A stretch of 64,000 nt of DNA from Mesobacillus boroniphilus (GTDB lineage: Bacteria; Bacillota; Bacilli; Bacillales; Cytobacillaceae). Each line of letters opens with the position of its first letter. The first letter of the stretch is position 1. Positions 44,947-53,677 of this stretch are shown here, piece by piece. Under the pieces are notes generated by a model. The model saw only the letters and a program-made list of their open reading frames with translations, was not told where the DNA came from and made no database searches. The stretch is from assembly GCF_018424685.1 (NCBI RefSeq), contig NZ_QTKX01000001.1, positions 806,001 through 870,000 on the forward strand. The letters run 5' to 3'. Both the position numbers and the translations under genes were made by a program.

Positions 44947-45167
44947 CTTTCCACATCCTTTCTACGATACCACCATTAATAAATCCACCTTTTCTTTCGA
45001 ATCAACGAACAATTCAATTAACAATACTTAACCATTCTTTAAGCCACTTTTTTAAATACCCGATTAATATTCTAAGTAAAAACTTATCACAAAACGGTTT
45101 TTTCAATTACTTTTCATTAATATAAAGATTTTGGAAAAGCTATTAAAAAATACCTGGGGTGTATTTA

Positions 45168-45692
45168 ATGCATTTTATTTATAATGGCTTGTTTCTTATT
45201 GCGGGAATTATATGGGGTGATTGGAAGCGGTGGCGTGATTATTATCCTACGATCCTTTATTATTTTATCGGAGATTTATTAAATTTTGCTTTACTTTACA
45301 ATTTCTCCATGTGGACCTATCAAGAGACAATTTTGGGTGAGGAAATCCTTAGGAATCATACAATCATTTCCCTTATGATCATGGTTATTGTGTATCCTTC
45401 AACCATCCTGATATACCTCGGCAGATTTCCACAAACGAGGTGGAAGAAGCTAGCGTGGGTTTCCTTTTGGGCATTCCTTTATACATTCGTTGAGTTCATC
45501 AATGAAAAGTATTTAAATTTAATAAATCATCACCATGGCTGGAACATAGGTTGGTCCCTTTTGTTCAACTTCGTTATGTTTTCATTGCTGAGAATTCATT
45601 TCAAAAATCCTTTTTTAGCATGGGGCTTGTCAATACCGTGGGTAATCTATTTACTGAACGCCTTTAATGTTCCGATTGAAAGGATGAAATAA
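45168..45692 (+). CDS. CBO0543 family membrane protein
   Basis: A 174-residue protein with about five hydrophobic segments; GDWKRWRDYYPTILYYFIGD, then YPSTILIYLGRFP, and FVEFINEKYLNLINHHHGWN are characteristic of the CBO0543 family common in spore-forming Firmicutes. Function unknown. GGGGTG favours ATG 45168 (GTG 45159 is possible). Confidence 0.75.
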   Translation: MHFIYNGLFLIAGIIWGDWKRWRDYYPTILYYFIGDLLNFALLYNFSMWTYQETILGEEILRNHTIISLMIMVIVYPSTILIYLGRFPQTRWKKLAWVSFWAFLYTFVEFINEKYLNLINHHHGWNIGWSLLFNFVMFSLLRIHFKNPFLAWGLSIPWVIYLLNAFNVPIERMK

Positions 45693-45863
45693 GCTGCCTC
45701 GGATCTCTATGGAAATATTAACAAACAAGTTATGATATGTTTAAACTCCCATCCAATCTTCCATACGATTGTAAAATTGCAGCTAAACTGGGACAAATAA
45801 GAGTGAAAATAAAATAAAACGGGAAAAGCAAAAAGGATATATATGATGAAAGGGATGTAAGAG

Positions 45864-46610
45864 ATGAGAGAATGCTTTGAGGGAAAGGTAGTTATCGTGA
45901 CGGGAGGCTCAAATGGGATTGGCAAAGGAATAGCAAAGGCATTTGTTAAGGAAAAGGCCATTGTTTGCATTGCCGATGTAGATGAGGAAAAGGGCAAAGA
46001 AGTTATCCGGCTGCTGGAAGGCATGGATGGTCAAGCTGCCTTTTATAAAACAGACGTTAGGAAAGAAGAAGATATTTTAAAACTAGTAGAAGGTGTAATT
46101 AACGATTTCGGCAAAATTGATATTTTAATCAATAATGCAGGGGTTTCTAGGTTCAAGCCTCTATTTGAACTGACAACTGCCGAGTGGGAGGATGTTGTGT
46201 TCACAAACTTAAGGAGTGTATTCATCGGTTCGCGTGAAGCTGCCCGGAGAATGAAATCAGGAGGCCGGATTATCAATATTGCTTCAACAAGAGCAACAAT
46301 GTCTGAGCCGAACTCAGAAGCATATGCTTCTTCCAAAGGCGGGATCGTTGCATTGACCCATGCCCTGGCAGCTTCACTTCAAAAGAAGGGGATCACGGTC
46401 AACTCGATAAGTCCTGGCTGGATCCAAACAGAGGATTATGACGAGCTCAGGGAGAAGGATCATCTTCAGCATTGGTCCAATCGTGTCGGGAAACCTGAAG
46501 ATATAGCAAAAGCGTGCCTCTATTTAGCTGACCCAGGTAACGATTTTATTAATGGACAGGATCTGGTCATTGATGGCGGCATGACACGTAAAATGATCTA
46601 TGAAGAATAA
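45864..46610 (+). CDS. Short-chain dehydrogenase/reductase
   Basis: A 248-residue classical SDR. The cofactor motif TGGSNGIG is at 13-20, with an Asp after the second strand (IADVD) favouring NAD(H). NNAG lies at 90-93, and the catalytic residues are Ser141, Tyr154 and Lys158 (YASSK). SPGWIQT and the C-terminal GQDLVIDGG complete the fold. Substrate unknown. Confidence 0.88.
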   Translation: MRECFEGKVVIVTGGSNGIGKGIAKAFVKEKAIVCIADVDEEKGKEVIRLLEGMDGQAAFYKTDVRKEEDILKLVEGVINDFGKIDILINNAGVSRFKPLFELTTAEWEDVVFTNLRSVFIGSREAARRMKSGGRIINIASTRATMSEPNSEAYASSKGGIVALTHALAASLQKKGITVNSISPGWIQTEDYDELREKDHLQHWSNRVGKPEDIAKACLYLADPGNDFINGQDLVIDGGMTRKMIYEE

Positions 46611-46616
46611 TTAAAA

Positions 46617-46665
46617 GAAAGGGAGCTGCGAAAATGATTGCGGTTCCCTTTCAACTTTCAAAAAT
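46617..46665 (+). terminator. Terminator after the SDR gene
   Basis: GAAAGGGA (46617-46624) / TCCCTTTC (46645-46652) stem followed by an A/T tail. It overlaps an ATG with a Shine-Dalgarno-like stretch (46634) that I do not take as a start. Confidence 0.6.
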
Positions 46666-46711
46666 TTTTTATAAAATAAGAGGAAAGAGTACGCAGTTTG
46701 GGAGAGAAGTC

Positions 46712-47404
46712 ATGGGGAATTACACGAAAAAAAAACCCAAAAAGAAAAAGCAAGTACAGAGAAACTTCAATCTGACCCTCTTAATGTTTATTGCCTTTAT
46801 TGGTTTTTTTCTGCTTGATAGATTCCTGGAGTTATATAATCAGAGTTTCAACAAAATTAATGTTAGTGTGAATAGTTCAATCGGAGAAGTTGCCCAGTAT
46901 ACTCCGATGATTGAGGAAGAATTGAAAAAGGTTGGCCTGGACGGACACACCGTCACAGTCGCGGCTTTGATGATGCAAGAAAGCAGGGGGAAGGGCGGCG
47001 ACCCGATGCAAGCGTCTGAATCTGCCGGCCTGGCACCAAATACTATTCAGGATCCTGAACAAAGTGTCCAACAGGGTGTAAAGTATTTCCACAGAGTTGT
47101 GGAGTATGGTGATAAAATGCAAGTTGATTTTCCCACAGTCATACAGTCATACAACATGGGAATTGGCTATATTGATTTTGTAGCTAAAAACGGAGGGAAG
47201 CACAGCGAGGAGCTAGCAAAGAAATTTTCAATGATCCAGGTTAAGAAAAATCCACAAACATATGACTGCGGCGGCGATAAAAACAATTTCCGCTATCCAT
47301 ATTGTTATGGTGATTTTACTTATAGCACAAAGGTCGCAAAACATATGGAATCAATCACGGTCAGTAATCCTTTAAGCGAGGCAGGTACAAAGAGTTCTTT
47401 TTAA
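46712..47404 (+). CDS. Lysozyme-like cell-wall hydrolase (CwlT N-domain type)
   Basis: A 230-residue protein with a very basic N terminus (KKKPKKKK), one membrane span (about 22-40) and an extracellular lysozyme-like domain of the PF13702 family. TVAALMMQESRGKGGDPMQAS carries the catalytic Glu, and QGVKYFHRVVE and IQSYNMGIGYI follow. It corresponds to the muramidase domain of CwlT, without the NlpC/P60 domain. Such proteins process peptidoglycan. ATG 46712 follows GGGAGAG; 46634 would place the terminator hairpin inside the gene. Confidence 0.8.
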   Translation: MGNYTKKKPKKKKQVQRNFNLTLLMFIAFIGFFLLDRFLELYNQSFNKINVSVNSSIGEVAQYTPMIEEELKKVGLDGHTVTVAALMMQESRGKGGDPMQASESAGLAPNTIQDPEQSVQQGVKYFHRVVEYGDKMQVDFPTVIQSYNMGIGYIDFVAKNGGKHSEELAKKFSMIQVKKNPQTYDCGGDKNNFRYPYCYGDFTYSTKVAKHMESITVSNPLSEAGTKSSF

Positions 47405-47426
47405 ATTGTATATATGATAACCAAAC

Positions 47427-47454
47427 AAAACATCCGAATTTTGGGTGTTTTTTT
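47427..47454 (+). terminator. Terminator after the lysozyme-like gene
   Basis: AAACATCC / GGGTGTTT stem followed by a T run. Confidence 0.65.
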
Positions 47455-47552
47455 GTTTGTAAAATTTTCTCGAGTACAGCAGGAAAAAAGAATTAACATG
47501 GTAAATATATTAGTAATAAATACCCATACTAAAATTCAGGAGGTGTGTATTA

Positions 47553-47702
47553 ATGTTTGAATATGGCAAGGACATTCCACTGGACGGTGCAGCTGTAAAT
47601 CAGGCAGCTCAAAAAGGAAATACTGAAGAACAGGAGATCTCGGAAGTTGCTGTTTTCAGCTTCGACCATCGTAAGGACATTCCATTGGACGGAGTAAAAT
47701 AG
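47553..47702 (+). CDS. 49-residue peptide with duplicated KDIPLDG motif
   Basis: CAGGAGGTG seven bases before ATG 47553 gives a strong ribosome site. The peptide starts MFEYGKDIPLDGAAVNQ and ends FSFDHRKDIPLDGVK, so FxxxKDIPLDG occurs at both ends around an acidic, glutamine-rich middle. It has no signal peptide or membrane span. It has its own terminator. Function unknown; a protein-binding or processed signalling peptide is possible. Bases 47455-47536 hold its presumed promoter. Confidence 0.6.
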   Translation: MFEYGKDIPLDGAAVNQAAQKGNTEEQEISEVAVFSFDHRKDIPLDGVK

Positions 47703-47708
47703 TTCAGT

Positions 47709-47738
47709 AAAAAAAGCCTGAAAACAGGCTTTTTTTAT
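47709..47738. terminator. Bidirectional terminator
   Basis: AAAAAAGCCTG / CAGGCTTTTTT stem between the small peptide gene and the convergent azoreductase gene. Confidence 0.85.
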
Positions 47739-47742
47739 TGCT

Positions 47743-48378
47743 TTAAAATTGTTTTGCCAGTTCGTTCGCTCGCTGAATAGCTTGTTGTTTAATGTCCTGT
47801 GCTTTATCAGGCGCAGCTGCCATACCTTCTACCGCCAAGGTTTCAACATCTGTCACACCCATAAAGGCAAGAACTGCACGAAGATACCGATCACCAAATT
47901 CCAAATCTTTAGCTGGTCCCTCTGAGTACACACCGCCGCGTGCCTGGATATGTAGCGCTTTTTTACCGCCAAGCAATCCAACCGGGCCTTCAGCAGTGTA
48001 TTTAAAAGTTTTTCCGGCAATTGCAATATTGTCAATATAAGCTTTCATTTTTGGCGGGAAGCTGAAGTTCCATAAAGGAGTCGCAAAAATATATTTGTCT
48101 CCAGAAATGAATTGGTCTGTAAGATTATTAATTGCACTTACTTTTTGTTTTTCATCGTCGCTAAGCTGATCGAATGCTGATCCTTGCTGTAGTTTGCCCC
48201 AGCCGCTGAAAACATCTGTATCAATGAACGGTACGTCCATTTTATAAAGGTCAAGTCTTATAACTTCATCGTTCGGATTGTTTTCTCTGTAAGCTTTGAT
48301 GAATTCTTCCCCAACTGATAGACTGAATGATTCCTCTACTGGTTTAGGATTCGCTGTAATGTAAAGTACTGTAGCCAT
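47743..48378 (-). CDS. azoR: FMN-dependent NADH-azoreductase
   Basis: A 211-residue flavodoxin-like reductase. [20 protein letters not shown] binds FMN phosphate, [20 protein letters not shown] is the flavin-site block, and [18 protein letters not shown] matches AzoR-type enzymes. It reduces azo compounds and quinones with NADH and probably protects against quinone stress. GGATGACT-like sequence precedes the ATG on the minus strand. It is convergent with the small peptide gene. Confidence 0.92.
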   Translation of the reverse strand: MATVLYITANPKPVEESFSLSVGEEFIKAYRENNPNDEVIRLDLYKMDVPFIDTDVFSGWGKLQQGSAFDQLSDDEKQKVSAINNLTDQFISGDKYIFATPLWNFSFPPKMKAYIDNIAIAGKTFKYTAEGPVGLLGGKKALHIQARGGVYSEGPAKDLEFGDRYLRAVLAFMGVTDVETLAVEGMAAAPDKAQDIKQQAIQRANELAKQF

Positions 48379-48529
48379 GCATAGTCATCCTTTCTATTTC
48401 TGATTAACATTGATATATTCCCCTGATTACAAAACAGTATTCCTTTTCTGGGACAGAAATTTGTCAAACTTCTAATTTCGTGACAACTGAATCCTAGAAA
48501 TTTTGATGAAAAAGTAAGAAAGTTTTGAA

Positions 48530-48536
48530 TTCGACA
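48530..48536 (-). promoter_or_regulatory. Candidate Spo0A box upstream of sirA
   Basis: TTCGACA is the exact reverse complement of the 0A box TGTCGAA, about 95 bp upstream of the sirA start. In B. subtilis sirA is induced by phosphorylated Spo0A. Confidence 0.5.
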
Positions 48537-48630
48537 TAATTAGTGGATTTTTTCGGCATCTTTAGACAAACGCAGACCGAACGTTTTCCTATAATAAAGA
48601 CAAAAGCTTGTTTGCAGAGGAGGGGATCAG

Positions 48631-49071
48631 ATGAGATCCTACCAGCTATATCTAATAGAAGATGAATTTGCCTCCCATTATTTCGGAAGAGAACGGATGT
48701 TTTATCAATTATTTTTGGAATATAGTCAAGCAAACGATGATTTAAAGTCTATTATCGCTAAGCAAGTCAAGTTCGTTACGAAATCCATTCCTGTGCTTCG
48801 CATTCATCAGCTCCTGCATCAACAGCTTTCCAAGGCAAAAGGATTCCATGTTGAGAACGGCACATATATTTTTGAAAATAACATAAATAAAAGTTCGGCG
48901 ACCCTTAGAGTACATGAGAGATGGATGGAGTTAGATTCCCATGGGCAAGTCGACGCGGAGACTGTCTTTTTTGAAATCCTCCGGAAATGTGAATCTTCAT
49001 TCCTGGCTATCGACCTTGAATCAAACAAATACGGGTGGCTGAAGCCGATTAAAGAACGAATATATGTATAA
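48631..49071 (+). CDS. sirA: Sporulation inhibitor of replication SirA
   Basis: A 146-residue protein starting MRSYQLYLIEDEFASHYFGR, the typical SirA (YneE) opening, and ending NKYGWLKPIKERIYV. SirA binds DnaA domain I and blocks new rounds of replication in cells entering sporulation. AGGAGGGG precedes ATG 48631. It is followed by yneF as in B. subtilis, though separated from tkt by about 6 kb of accessory genes. Confidence 0.92.
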   Translation: MRSYQLYLIEDEFASHYFGRERMFYQLFLEYSQANDDLKSIIAKQVKFVTKSIPVLRIHQLLHQQLSKAKGFHVENGTYIFENNINKSSATLRVHERWMELDSHGQVDAETVFFEILRKCESSFLAIDLESNKYGWLKPIKERIYV

Positions 49072-49238
49072 TGAAGGTTGATGTACTTATTGCTGATTGT
49101 TTTTAATGCATGATTGCGAAGGAGATGCAAAAATTTTTCAAAATGAGTTGATTTAATAGAGAAAAAAACCAACAGATATTGTATAATAGCTGTTGGTTTA
49201 GTACACTGTATGTTAGACAACATGAAGGAGGAAGTTTT

Positions 49239-49454
49239 ATGTGGGATCTAATTCTAGTTGGTATACTGGCATTGGTTGTCGGTGTAGCGCTAGGATTTTT
49301 CATTGCTCGTAAATACATGGAGAGCTACTTAAAGAAAAATCCGCCAATCAACGAACAAATGCTTAAAATGATGATGATGCAGATGGGTATGAAACCATCG
49401 CAGAAGAAAATCAATCAAATGATGTCAGCAATGAACAAGCAGACAGGGAAATAA
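49239..49454 (+). CDS. yneF: UPF0154 membrane protein YneF
   Basis: A 71-residue protein: one N-terminal span ([20 protein letters not shown]), then [20 protein letters not shown] and a methionine-rich [14 protein letters not shown] tail. It matches YneF/UPF0154, of unknown function. AAGGAGG precedes ATG 49239. Confidence 0.93.
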   Translation: MWDLILVGILALVVGVALGFFIARKYMESYLKKNPPINEQMLKMMMMQMGMKPSQKKINQMMSAMNKQTGK

Positions 49455-49462
49455 TAAAGGAC

Positions 49463-49500
49463 AAGCACTCATTCTTAACGATGGGTGCTTTTCTTTTTTT
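49463..49500 (+). terminator. Terminator after yneF
   Basis: AAGCACTCAT / ATGGGTGCTT stem followed by TTCTTTTTTT. Confidence 0.85.
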
Positions 49501-49509
49501 GAATCTTTT

Positions 49510-50060
49510 AATGGACATAATGAAACGTGGATTTGGCCAAAATGTCTAGGAAAAAAGTTTTAATGGACATTTCAAAGTTTGGATGGCATCAAAATGTCTA
49601 AGCAGAAGGGTTTAATGGACATTTCGAAGTTTGGGTGGCATCAAAATGTCTAAGAAAAAGGGTTTAATGGACATTTCGAAGTTTGGGTGGCATCAAAATG
49701 TCTAAGAAAAAGGGTTTAATGGACATTTCGAAGTTTGGGTGGCATCAAAATGTCTAAGAAAAAGGGTTTAATGGACATTTTGACGTTTGGGTGGCATCAA
49801 AATGTCTAAGAAAAAAGGTTTAATGGACATTTCGAAGTTTGGGTGGCATCAAAATGTCTAAGAAAAAGGGTTTAATGGACATTTTGAAGCTTAAATGGTA
49901 TCGAAATGTCTAAGAAAGGTGCTTTAATGGACATTTTGAAGTTTAAATGAGATCGAAATGTCTAAGAAAAGTGTCTAAATGGACATTTTGAAGCTTGTAT
50001 GTGATCAGAATGTCTAAGAAAAGTGTATCATGGAAATTTTGAAGAGTGGATGGACTTAGT
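49510..50060 (+). repeat. Array 4: ten exact 52-bp units with GGACA-N25-TGTCT
   Basis: ATGGACA begins at 49511, 49563, 49615, 49667, 49719, 49771, 49823, 49875, 49927 and 49979 (always 52 bp), with a degenerate eleventh at 50030. Each unit carries ATGGACATTT and, 25 bases after GGACA, the opposed AAATGTCTA. Units 3-7 are nearly identical; both ends are more diverged, as in arrays growing from the centre. The rest of the gap to 50142 is unremarkable. Confidence 0.95.
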
Positions 50061-50142
50061 ATGCCAAGAAGCAAGGTTTGGTTTCATATATTTTATTGAT
50101 TTGCATAATACTCATTTACCGTCCATGCAATTGACTGGTCTA

Positions 50143-50174
50143 CAAAAATAACGCCTTAGATGGCGTTATTTTTG
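50143..50174. terminator. Terminator of the small minus-strand gene
   Basis: CAAAAATAACGCC / GGCGTTATTTTTG perfect 13-bp stem; the minus-strand copy ends in a T run. The gene's stop codon lies inside it. Confidence 0.8.
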
Positions 50175-50327
50175 TTTGCTTGATTTGTCTGCTTCCTTAT
50201 TTTTAGTGCCTTGCTGGAAGATGGAATCGAAAAATTCGTCTGCTGTTTCCATTACACCACCGTGAAGCTGACCGTCTGCACCAACTTTGTTTTTATCGCC
50301 TTTAACTGGATTATGGATTCTTGCCAT
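50166..50327 (-). CDS. Small conserved-looking protein, 53 residues
   Basis: Minus-strand AAAGGAGGTGAGCATACT precedes the ATG at 50327, a very strong ribosome site. The product starts MARIHNPVKGDKNKVGADG, has GGVMETADEFFDSIFQ in the middle and a lysine-rich tail. It has no membrane span. I do not recognise the family; size and composition would fit a small spore or stress protein. Confidence 0.7.
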   Translation of the reverse strand: MARIHNPVKGDKNKVGADGQLHGGVMETADEFFDSIFQQGTKNKEADKSSKQK

Positions 50328-50470
50328 AGTATGCTCACCTCCTTTAATTAGGCTTTGTCATCATAGTCCAAAATAACCGGCTAAGAGGATTTGTTAAACT
50401 TTGGCAGGACATCTGTTAGTCCACCAAGAATAATAAGACCTAAGCAATTTTTTTAAAGGGGATTATTAAT

Positions 50471-50926
50471 ATGTACCAATATTTCAACGGACTTGTTATA
50501 CGGGAAGGTACGGAAGGGATATCGGCGGAGAAGGTCGAGAAGCTTTTTGAAGATGCGGGCTGGGTGCGGAACACTCCAGATTGGCAAAAGGAGAAGTTTT
50601 CGCTGATATTCAAAAATTCTACCTGGGCATTTACCGTATGGGATCAAAATGAAATGGTCGGGATGGTCAGAGTTATCTCTGATCAGATTATGGCAGCGAA
50701 CATTATGGACCTGGCCGTCTTATCGGAATATCGCGGTAAGGGAATTGGCCAGAAGCTTGTGCAGCTTTGTGTACAAAAGCTTCCTCATGGAGACTGGTTT
50801 GCCCATACTTCTGCCAACAATTTTAACTTCTATGAAAAATGCGGTTTTGAGGTAAAGGATCTTTCGCAAAATGGTACGTGCGCGTATTATGGGTATATCC
50901 AGGCCCGTAAAGATGGGCAAAGATAG
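50471..50926 (+). CDS. GNAT family N-acetyltransferase
   Basis: A 151-residue acetyltransferase: FTVWDQNEMVGMVRVISD, LAVLSEYRGKGIGQKLVQ (acetyl-CoA motif) and FNFYEKCGFEVKD. Acceptor unknown. AAGGGG precedes ATG 50471. The broken DUF2750 gene begins 11 bases after its stop. Confidence 0.85.
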   Translation: MYQYFNGLVIREGTEGISAEKVEKLFEDAGWVRNTPDWQKEKFSLIFKNSTWAFTVWDQNEMVGMVRVISDQIMAANIMDLAVLSEYRGKGIGQKLVQLCVQKLPHGDWFAHTSANNFNFYEKCGFEVKDLSQNGTCAYYGYIQARKDGQR

Positions 50927-50937
50927 GGGTGCAGAAA

Positions 50938-51312
50938 TTGAATCAACATGAATTTGATGCAGTCATCAAGCAGCCAGCGGCTATTAGGTAGGAATACTTC
51001 ATCAAAAAGGCAGCAGATTATGAAGAGGTTTGGGGACTATATAACGACGGCTGGGCAACTGCTCAAGATGACATGGGCAATACACTGCTCCCATTCTTTC
51101 CTAATGAGAAGTTCGCAGAAACCTTTGCGAAAAAAGAGTGGGAAGGCTTTAGGCCAAAAAGAATTGATATGGATTACTTTCTCGAAAACTGGCTTCCAGG
51201 AATGAGGTCTGACGGGTTCAAGCCTTCCATTTTTCCAACGGACACAGATACTGCTGTAATGGAAGTGGACACACTGCAGGAAGACTTGGAGGCTGAGATA
51301 GAGAAGTATTAA
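50938..51312 (+). pseudogene. DUF2750 gene interrupted by an in-frame TAG
   Basis: From TTG 50938 the frame reads NQHEFDAVIKQPAAIR, meets TAG at 50989-50991, and then resumes as EYFIKKAADYEEVWGLYNDG. It continues without further damage to DTLQEDLEAEIEKY, a full-length DUF2750 protein of about 124 residues. The stop replaces what is probably a Tyr codon (one base change from TAT or TAC). Internal restart at ATG 51073 would drop the first third. It is either a recent nonsense mutation or a base-calling error. Confidence 0.82.
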
Positions 51313-51333
51313 TTTGATTTTATATGATATTCA

Positions 51334-51357
51334 AATTATACCCATTGTGGTATAATT
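51334..51357. promoter_or_regulatory. Palindromic operator over the MFS gene promoter
   Basis: AATTATACC (51334-51342) and GGTATAATT (51349-51357), a perfect nine-base inverted repeat with a six-base centre. Its right arm contains the TATAAT -10 box (51351-51356). No regulator gene adjoins. Confidence 0.55.
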
Positions 51358-51393
51358 GGATTATCTATGATTTATGAAAGAGAGAGCTGAATA

Positions 51394-52689
51394 ATGTCAC
51401 GTCAATCTGAAGATGCAGCTGTGCTGGAAAGCCAACCCGAGTGGCTGCAAGCTTATGTAGAATCACCTGAAAAGCAAAAAGCGTTATATAAAAGGACTTT
51501 ATTAATAGTTGTATTATCCCAGATTTTTGGAGGAGCTGGACTTGCTGCTGGGATTACTGTGGGGGCACTCTTGGCTAAAGACATGCTTGGCACGGATATT
51601 GTTGCTGGTCTGCCCATAGCCCTGTTCACCTTGGGATCTGCTGGGGCGGCTCTCGTTGTCGGACGCCTTTCACAACGCTATGGCAGGCGTGCAGGCCTTG
51701 CTTCGGGATTTTTAACAGGCGGAATTGGCGCCATTGGGGTAATCATCGCTGCGGTAACGGATAATATCTTTCTGCTCTTTGCGGCGCTTTTGATATACGG
51801 TGCTGGAAGCGCGACAAATTTACAGGCACGGTATGCTGGCACGGATTTAGCCAGTGCGAAACAACGGGCAACGGCTGTTAGTATTGCCATGGTTTCAACG
51901 ACATTTGGTGCAGTAGCTGGTCCTAACCTTGTTGAAGCAATGGGTGAATTTGCTCTGTCAATAGGGGTTCCAGCTTTATCTGGCCCATTCATTCTCGCGG
52001 CCGCAGCTTATATCGTTGCTGGATTAGTGTTATTGATTTTCCTCCGTCCAGATCCATTTGTCGTCGCCAGAGCCATTGCAGTGGCAGAACGGAATGCTAA
52101 AGTCAGTTCCCCTGATTATGTAGAGGAAGAACTCGTTACGGATAAGCGAGGTATCGGAGTTGCAGCCCTTATTATGGTCCTCACTCAAATGGTGATGGTT
52201 GCGATCATGACGATGACTCCGGTGCATATGGGCAGTCATGGACATGACTTAAGCGCAGTAGGCATGGTAATTGGATTCCATATCGGCGCCATGTATCTCC
52301 CGTCTTTGTTGACGGGTGTGCTTGTTGATAAAATCGGGCGTGCGACGATGGCGGTCGCTTCTGGGGTTACACTGCTGGCTTCCGGAGTTATGGCTGCTGT
52401 TGGGCCGGGTGAATCAATGCTTTGGATCACTCTTGCACTTATTCTACTTGGTCTCGGCTGGAACTTTGGCCTGATCAGTGGAACAGCCCTGCTTGTAGAT
52501 GCAACAAATCCGAATAACCGAGCAAAAATGCAGGGTACAGTTGATGTTATGGTTGCTTTATCGGGAGCCTCTGGCGGTATGCTTTCCGGCATGGTTGTTG
52601 CTAATTCAAGCTTTGCCTTCCTTTCGATGGCTGGAGGAGTACTATCCTTAGTGTTAATACCATTTGTGATATGGTCAAATAAAAAGTAA
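51394..52689 (+). CDS. Major facilitator superfamily transporter
   Basis: A 431-residue transporter with 12 hydrophobic segments. The motif A-like GRLSQRYGRRAGL follows segment 2, and its counterpart GVLVDKIGRATM lies in the second half. A hydrophilic N terminus of about 34 residues and a central cytoplasmic loop (about 225-250) are typical. Substrate unknown; resemblance is to drug/metabolite efflux MFS proteins. GAAAGAGAGAGC precedes ATG 51394. Confidence 0.88.
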   Translation: MSRQSEDAAVLESQPEWLQAYVESPEKQKALYKRTLLIVVLSQIFGGAGLAAGITVGALLAKDMLGTDIVAGLPIALFTLGSAGAALVVGRLSQRYGRRAGLASGFLTGGIGAIGVIIAAVTDNIFLLFAALLIYGAGSATNLQARYAGTDLASAKQRATAVSIAMVSTTFGAVAGPNLVEAMGEFALSIGVPALSGPFILAAAAYIVAGLVLLIFLRPDPFVVARAIAVAERNAKVSSPDYVEEELVTDKRGIGVAALIMVLTQMVMVAIMTMTPVHMGSHGHDLSAVGMVIGFHIGAMYLPSLLTGVLVDKIGRATMAVASGVTLLASGVMAAVGPGESMLWITLALILLGLGWNFGLISGTALLVDATNPNNRAKMQGTVDVMVALSGASGGMLSGMVVANSSFAFLSMAGGVLSLVLIPFVIWSNKK

Positions 52690-52696
52690 CTTTTTT

Positions 52697-52724
52697 GAGT
52701 CTGGATATCCCAGGCTCTTTTTTC
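52697..52724 (+). terminator. Terminator after the MFS gene
   Basis: GAGTCTGG / CCAGGCTC stem followed by TTTTTT. Confidence 0.8.
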
Positions 52725-52795
52725 TATTTGCAGGTTTTTAGCTTTCCTTTGTAGAACTTAATTTGATAAAACTTTTGCAGAAAGAGATGGATTAG

Positions 52796-53437
52796 ATGGG
52801 TAAATTAGTGTTGCTGAGTGATTTAAAGATTAATCATCCCGCTTTAACTACCAAAATCAAGGAATTAATATCTCCGAAACCTTTTAAACTTGCTTATATC
52901 CCGTCGCGAACAGATAAAGAAAGATGGTATTTTGAAAAAGCCAAGCCAGAGTTTACGGCTATAGGTGTTACTGACTTCTTTTATTTTGACATCGATGAGG
53001 AGTTCGAGTCCTCACAGCTGGAGGAGTTTAACAGCTGTGATGGCATTTTTCTTTCAGGGGGAAATACATATCAATTTTTGAAAAACCTGAAGGAAAGGAA
53101 CATCGTCAGCTTAATAAAAGAAATGGTTCAAGAAGGAAAACCGTTAATCGGTGTTAGTGCAGGAAGCATCATCATGTCCAAATCAATCAAGATTGCCGGA
53201 TTCCATGATCAAAACGAAGTTCAGTTAACTGACTTAAATGGATTAGAACTGGTAGATTTTGAGTTCATGCCACATTGGAACAGAGAAAAAGATCAGCTGG
53301 ATGCGCTTTTAGAATATTCTCTACTCCAGGAAGAATGCATTTTTACATGTCATGACGGCGATGGAATTGTCATTGATGGAGAAAAGATCGAGTTTTATGG
53401 AGGTATAAAAGAAATCCGAAAAGGTGAATTGTTATAA
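52796..53437 (+). CDS. Peptidase E-like S51 family protein
   Basis: A 213-residue class I glutamine-amidotransferase-like peptidase. FLSGGNTYQFL (85-95) and GVSAGSIIMS, with the nucleophilic Ser at about 121, are the S51 motifs; MPHWNREKDQLD carries the likely catalytic His. Peptidase E hydrolyses Asp-X dipeptides; related enzymes act on cyanophycin. AAGAGATGG sequence precedes ATG 52796. Confidence 0.85.
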   Translation: MGKLVLLSDLKINHPALTTKIKELISPKPFKLAYIPSRTDKERWYFEKAKPEFTAIGVTDFFYFDIDEEFESSQLEEFNSCDGIFLSGGNTYQFLKNLKERNIVSLIKEMVQEGKPLIGVSAGSIIMSKSIKIAGFHDQNEVQLTDLNGLELVDFEFMPHWNREKDQLDALLEYSLLQEECIFTCHDGDGIVIDGEKIEFYGGIKEIRKGELL

Positions 53438-53462
53438 ATTTAAAATAGGGTATGCTATCAAT

Positions 53463-53677
53463 GCTCTAACGGACAAACCGAAGACGGAAACCGGAAAAAG
53501 TGTCCGATAGAAAGGCTCTAACGGACAAACCGAAGGCAGAAACCGGAAAAAGTGTCCGATAGAAGGGCTCTAACCGACAAACCGAAGACGGAAACTGGAA
53601 AAAGTGTCCGATAGAAAGGCTCTATCGGACAAACAGAGGCGGAGATTGAAATAAATGTACCATAGGATTCTATACTA
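53463..53677 (+). repeat. Array 5: 52-bp units with CTAACGGACA/TGTCCGATAG arms
   Basis: GGACA (one copy CGACA) begins at 53471, 53523, 53575 and 53627; TGTCC at 53501, 53553 and 53605, with a degenerate TGTAC at 53656. The period is exactly 52 bp until the last copy. The purine-rich 25-base spacer has the form AACCGAAGACGGAAAC. The last degraded unit runs into the stop codon of the response regulator gene on the other strand. Confidence 0.93.

Noticed and set aside
46634..46711. N-terminal extension of the lysozyme-like protein to ATG 46634
   Set aside because: The sequence there is the SDR terminator hairpin; the membrane protein start at 46712 has its own ribosome site.
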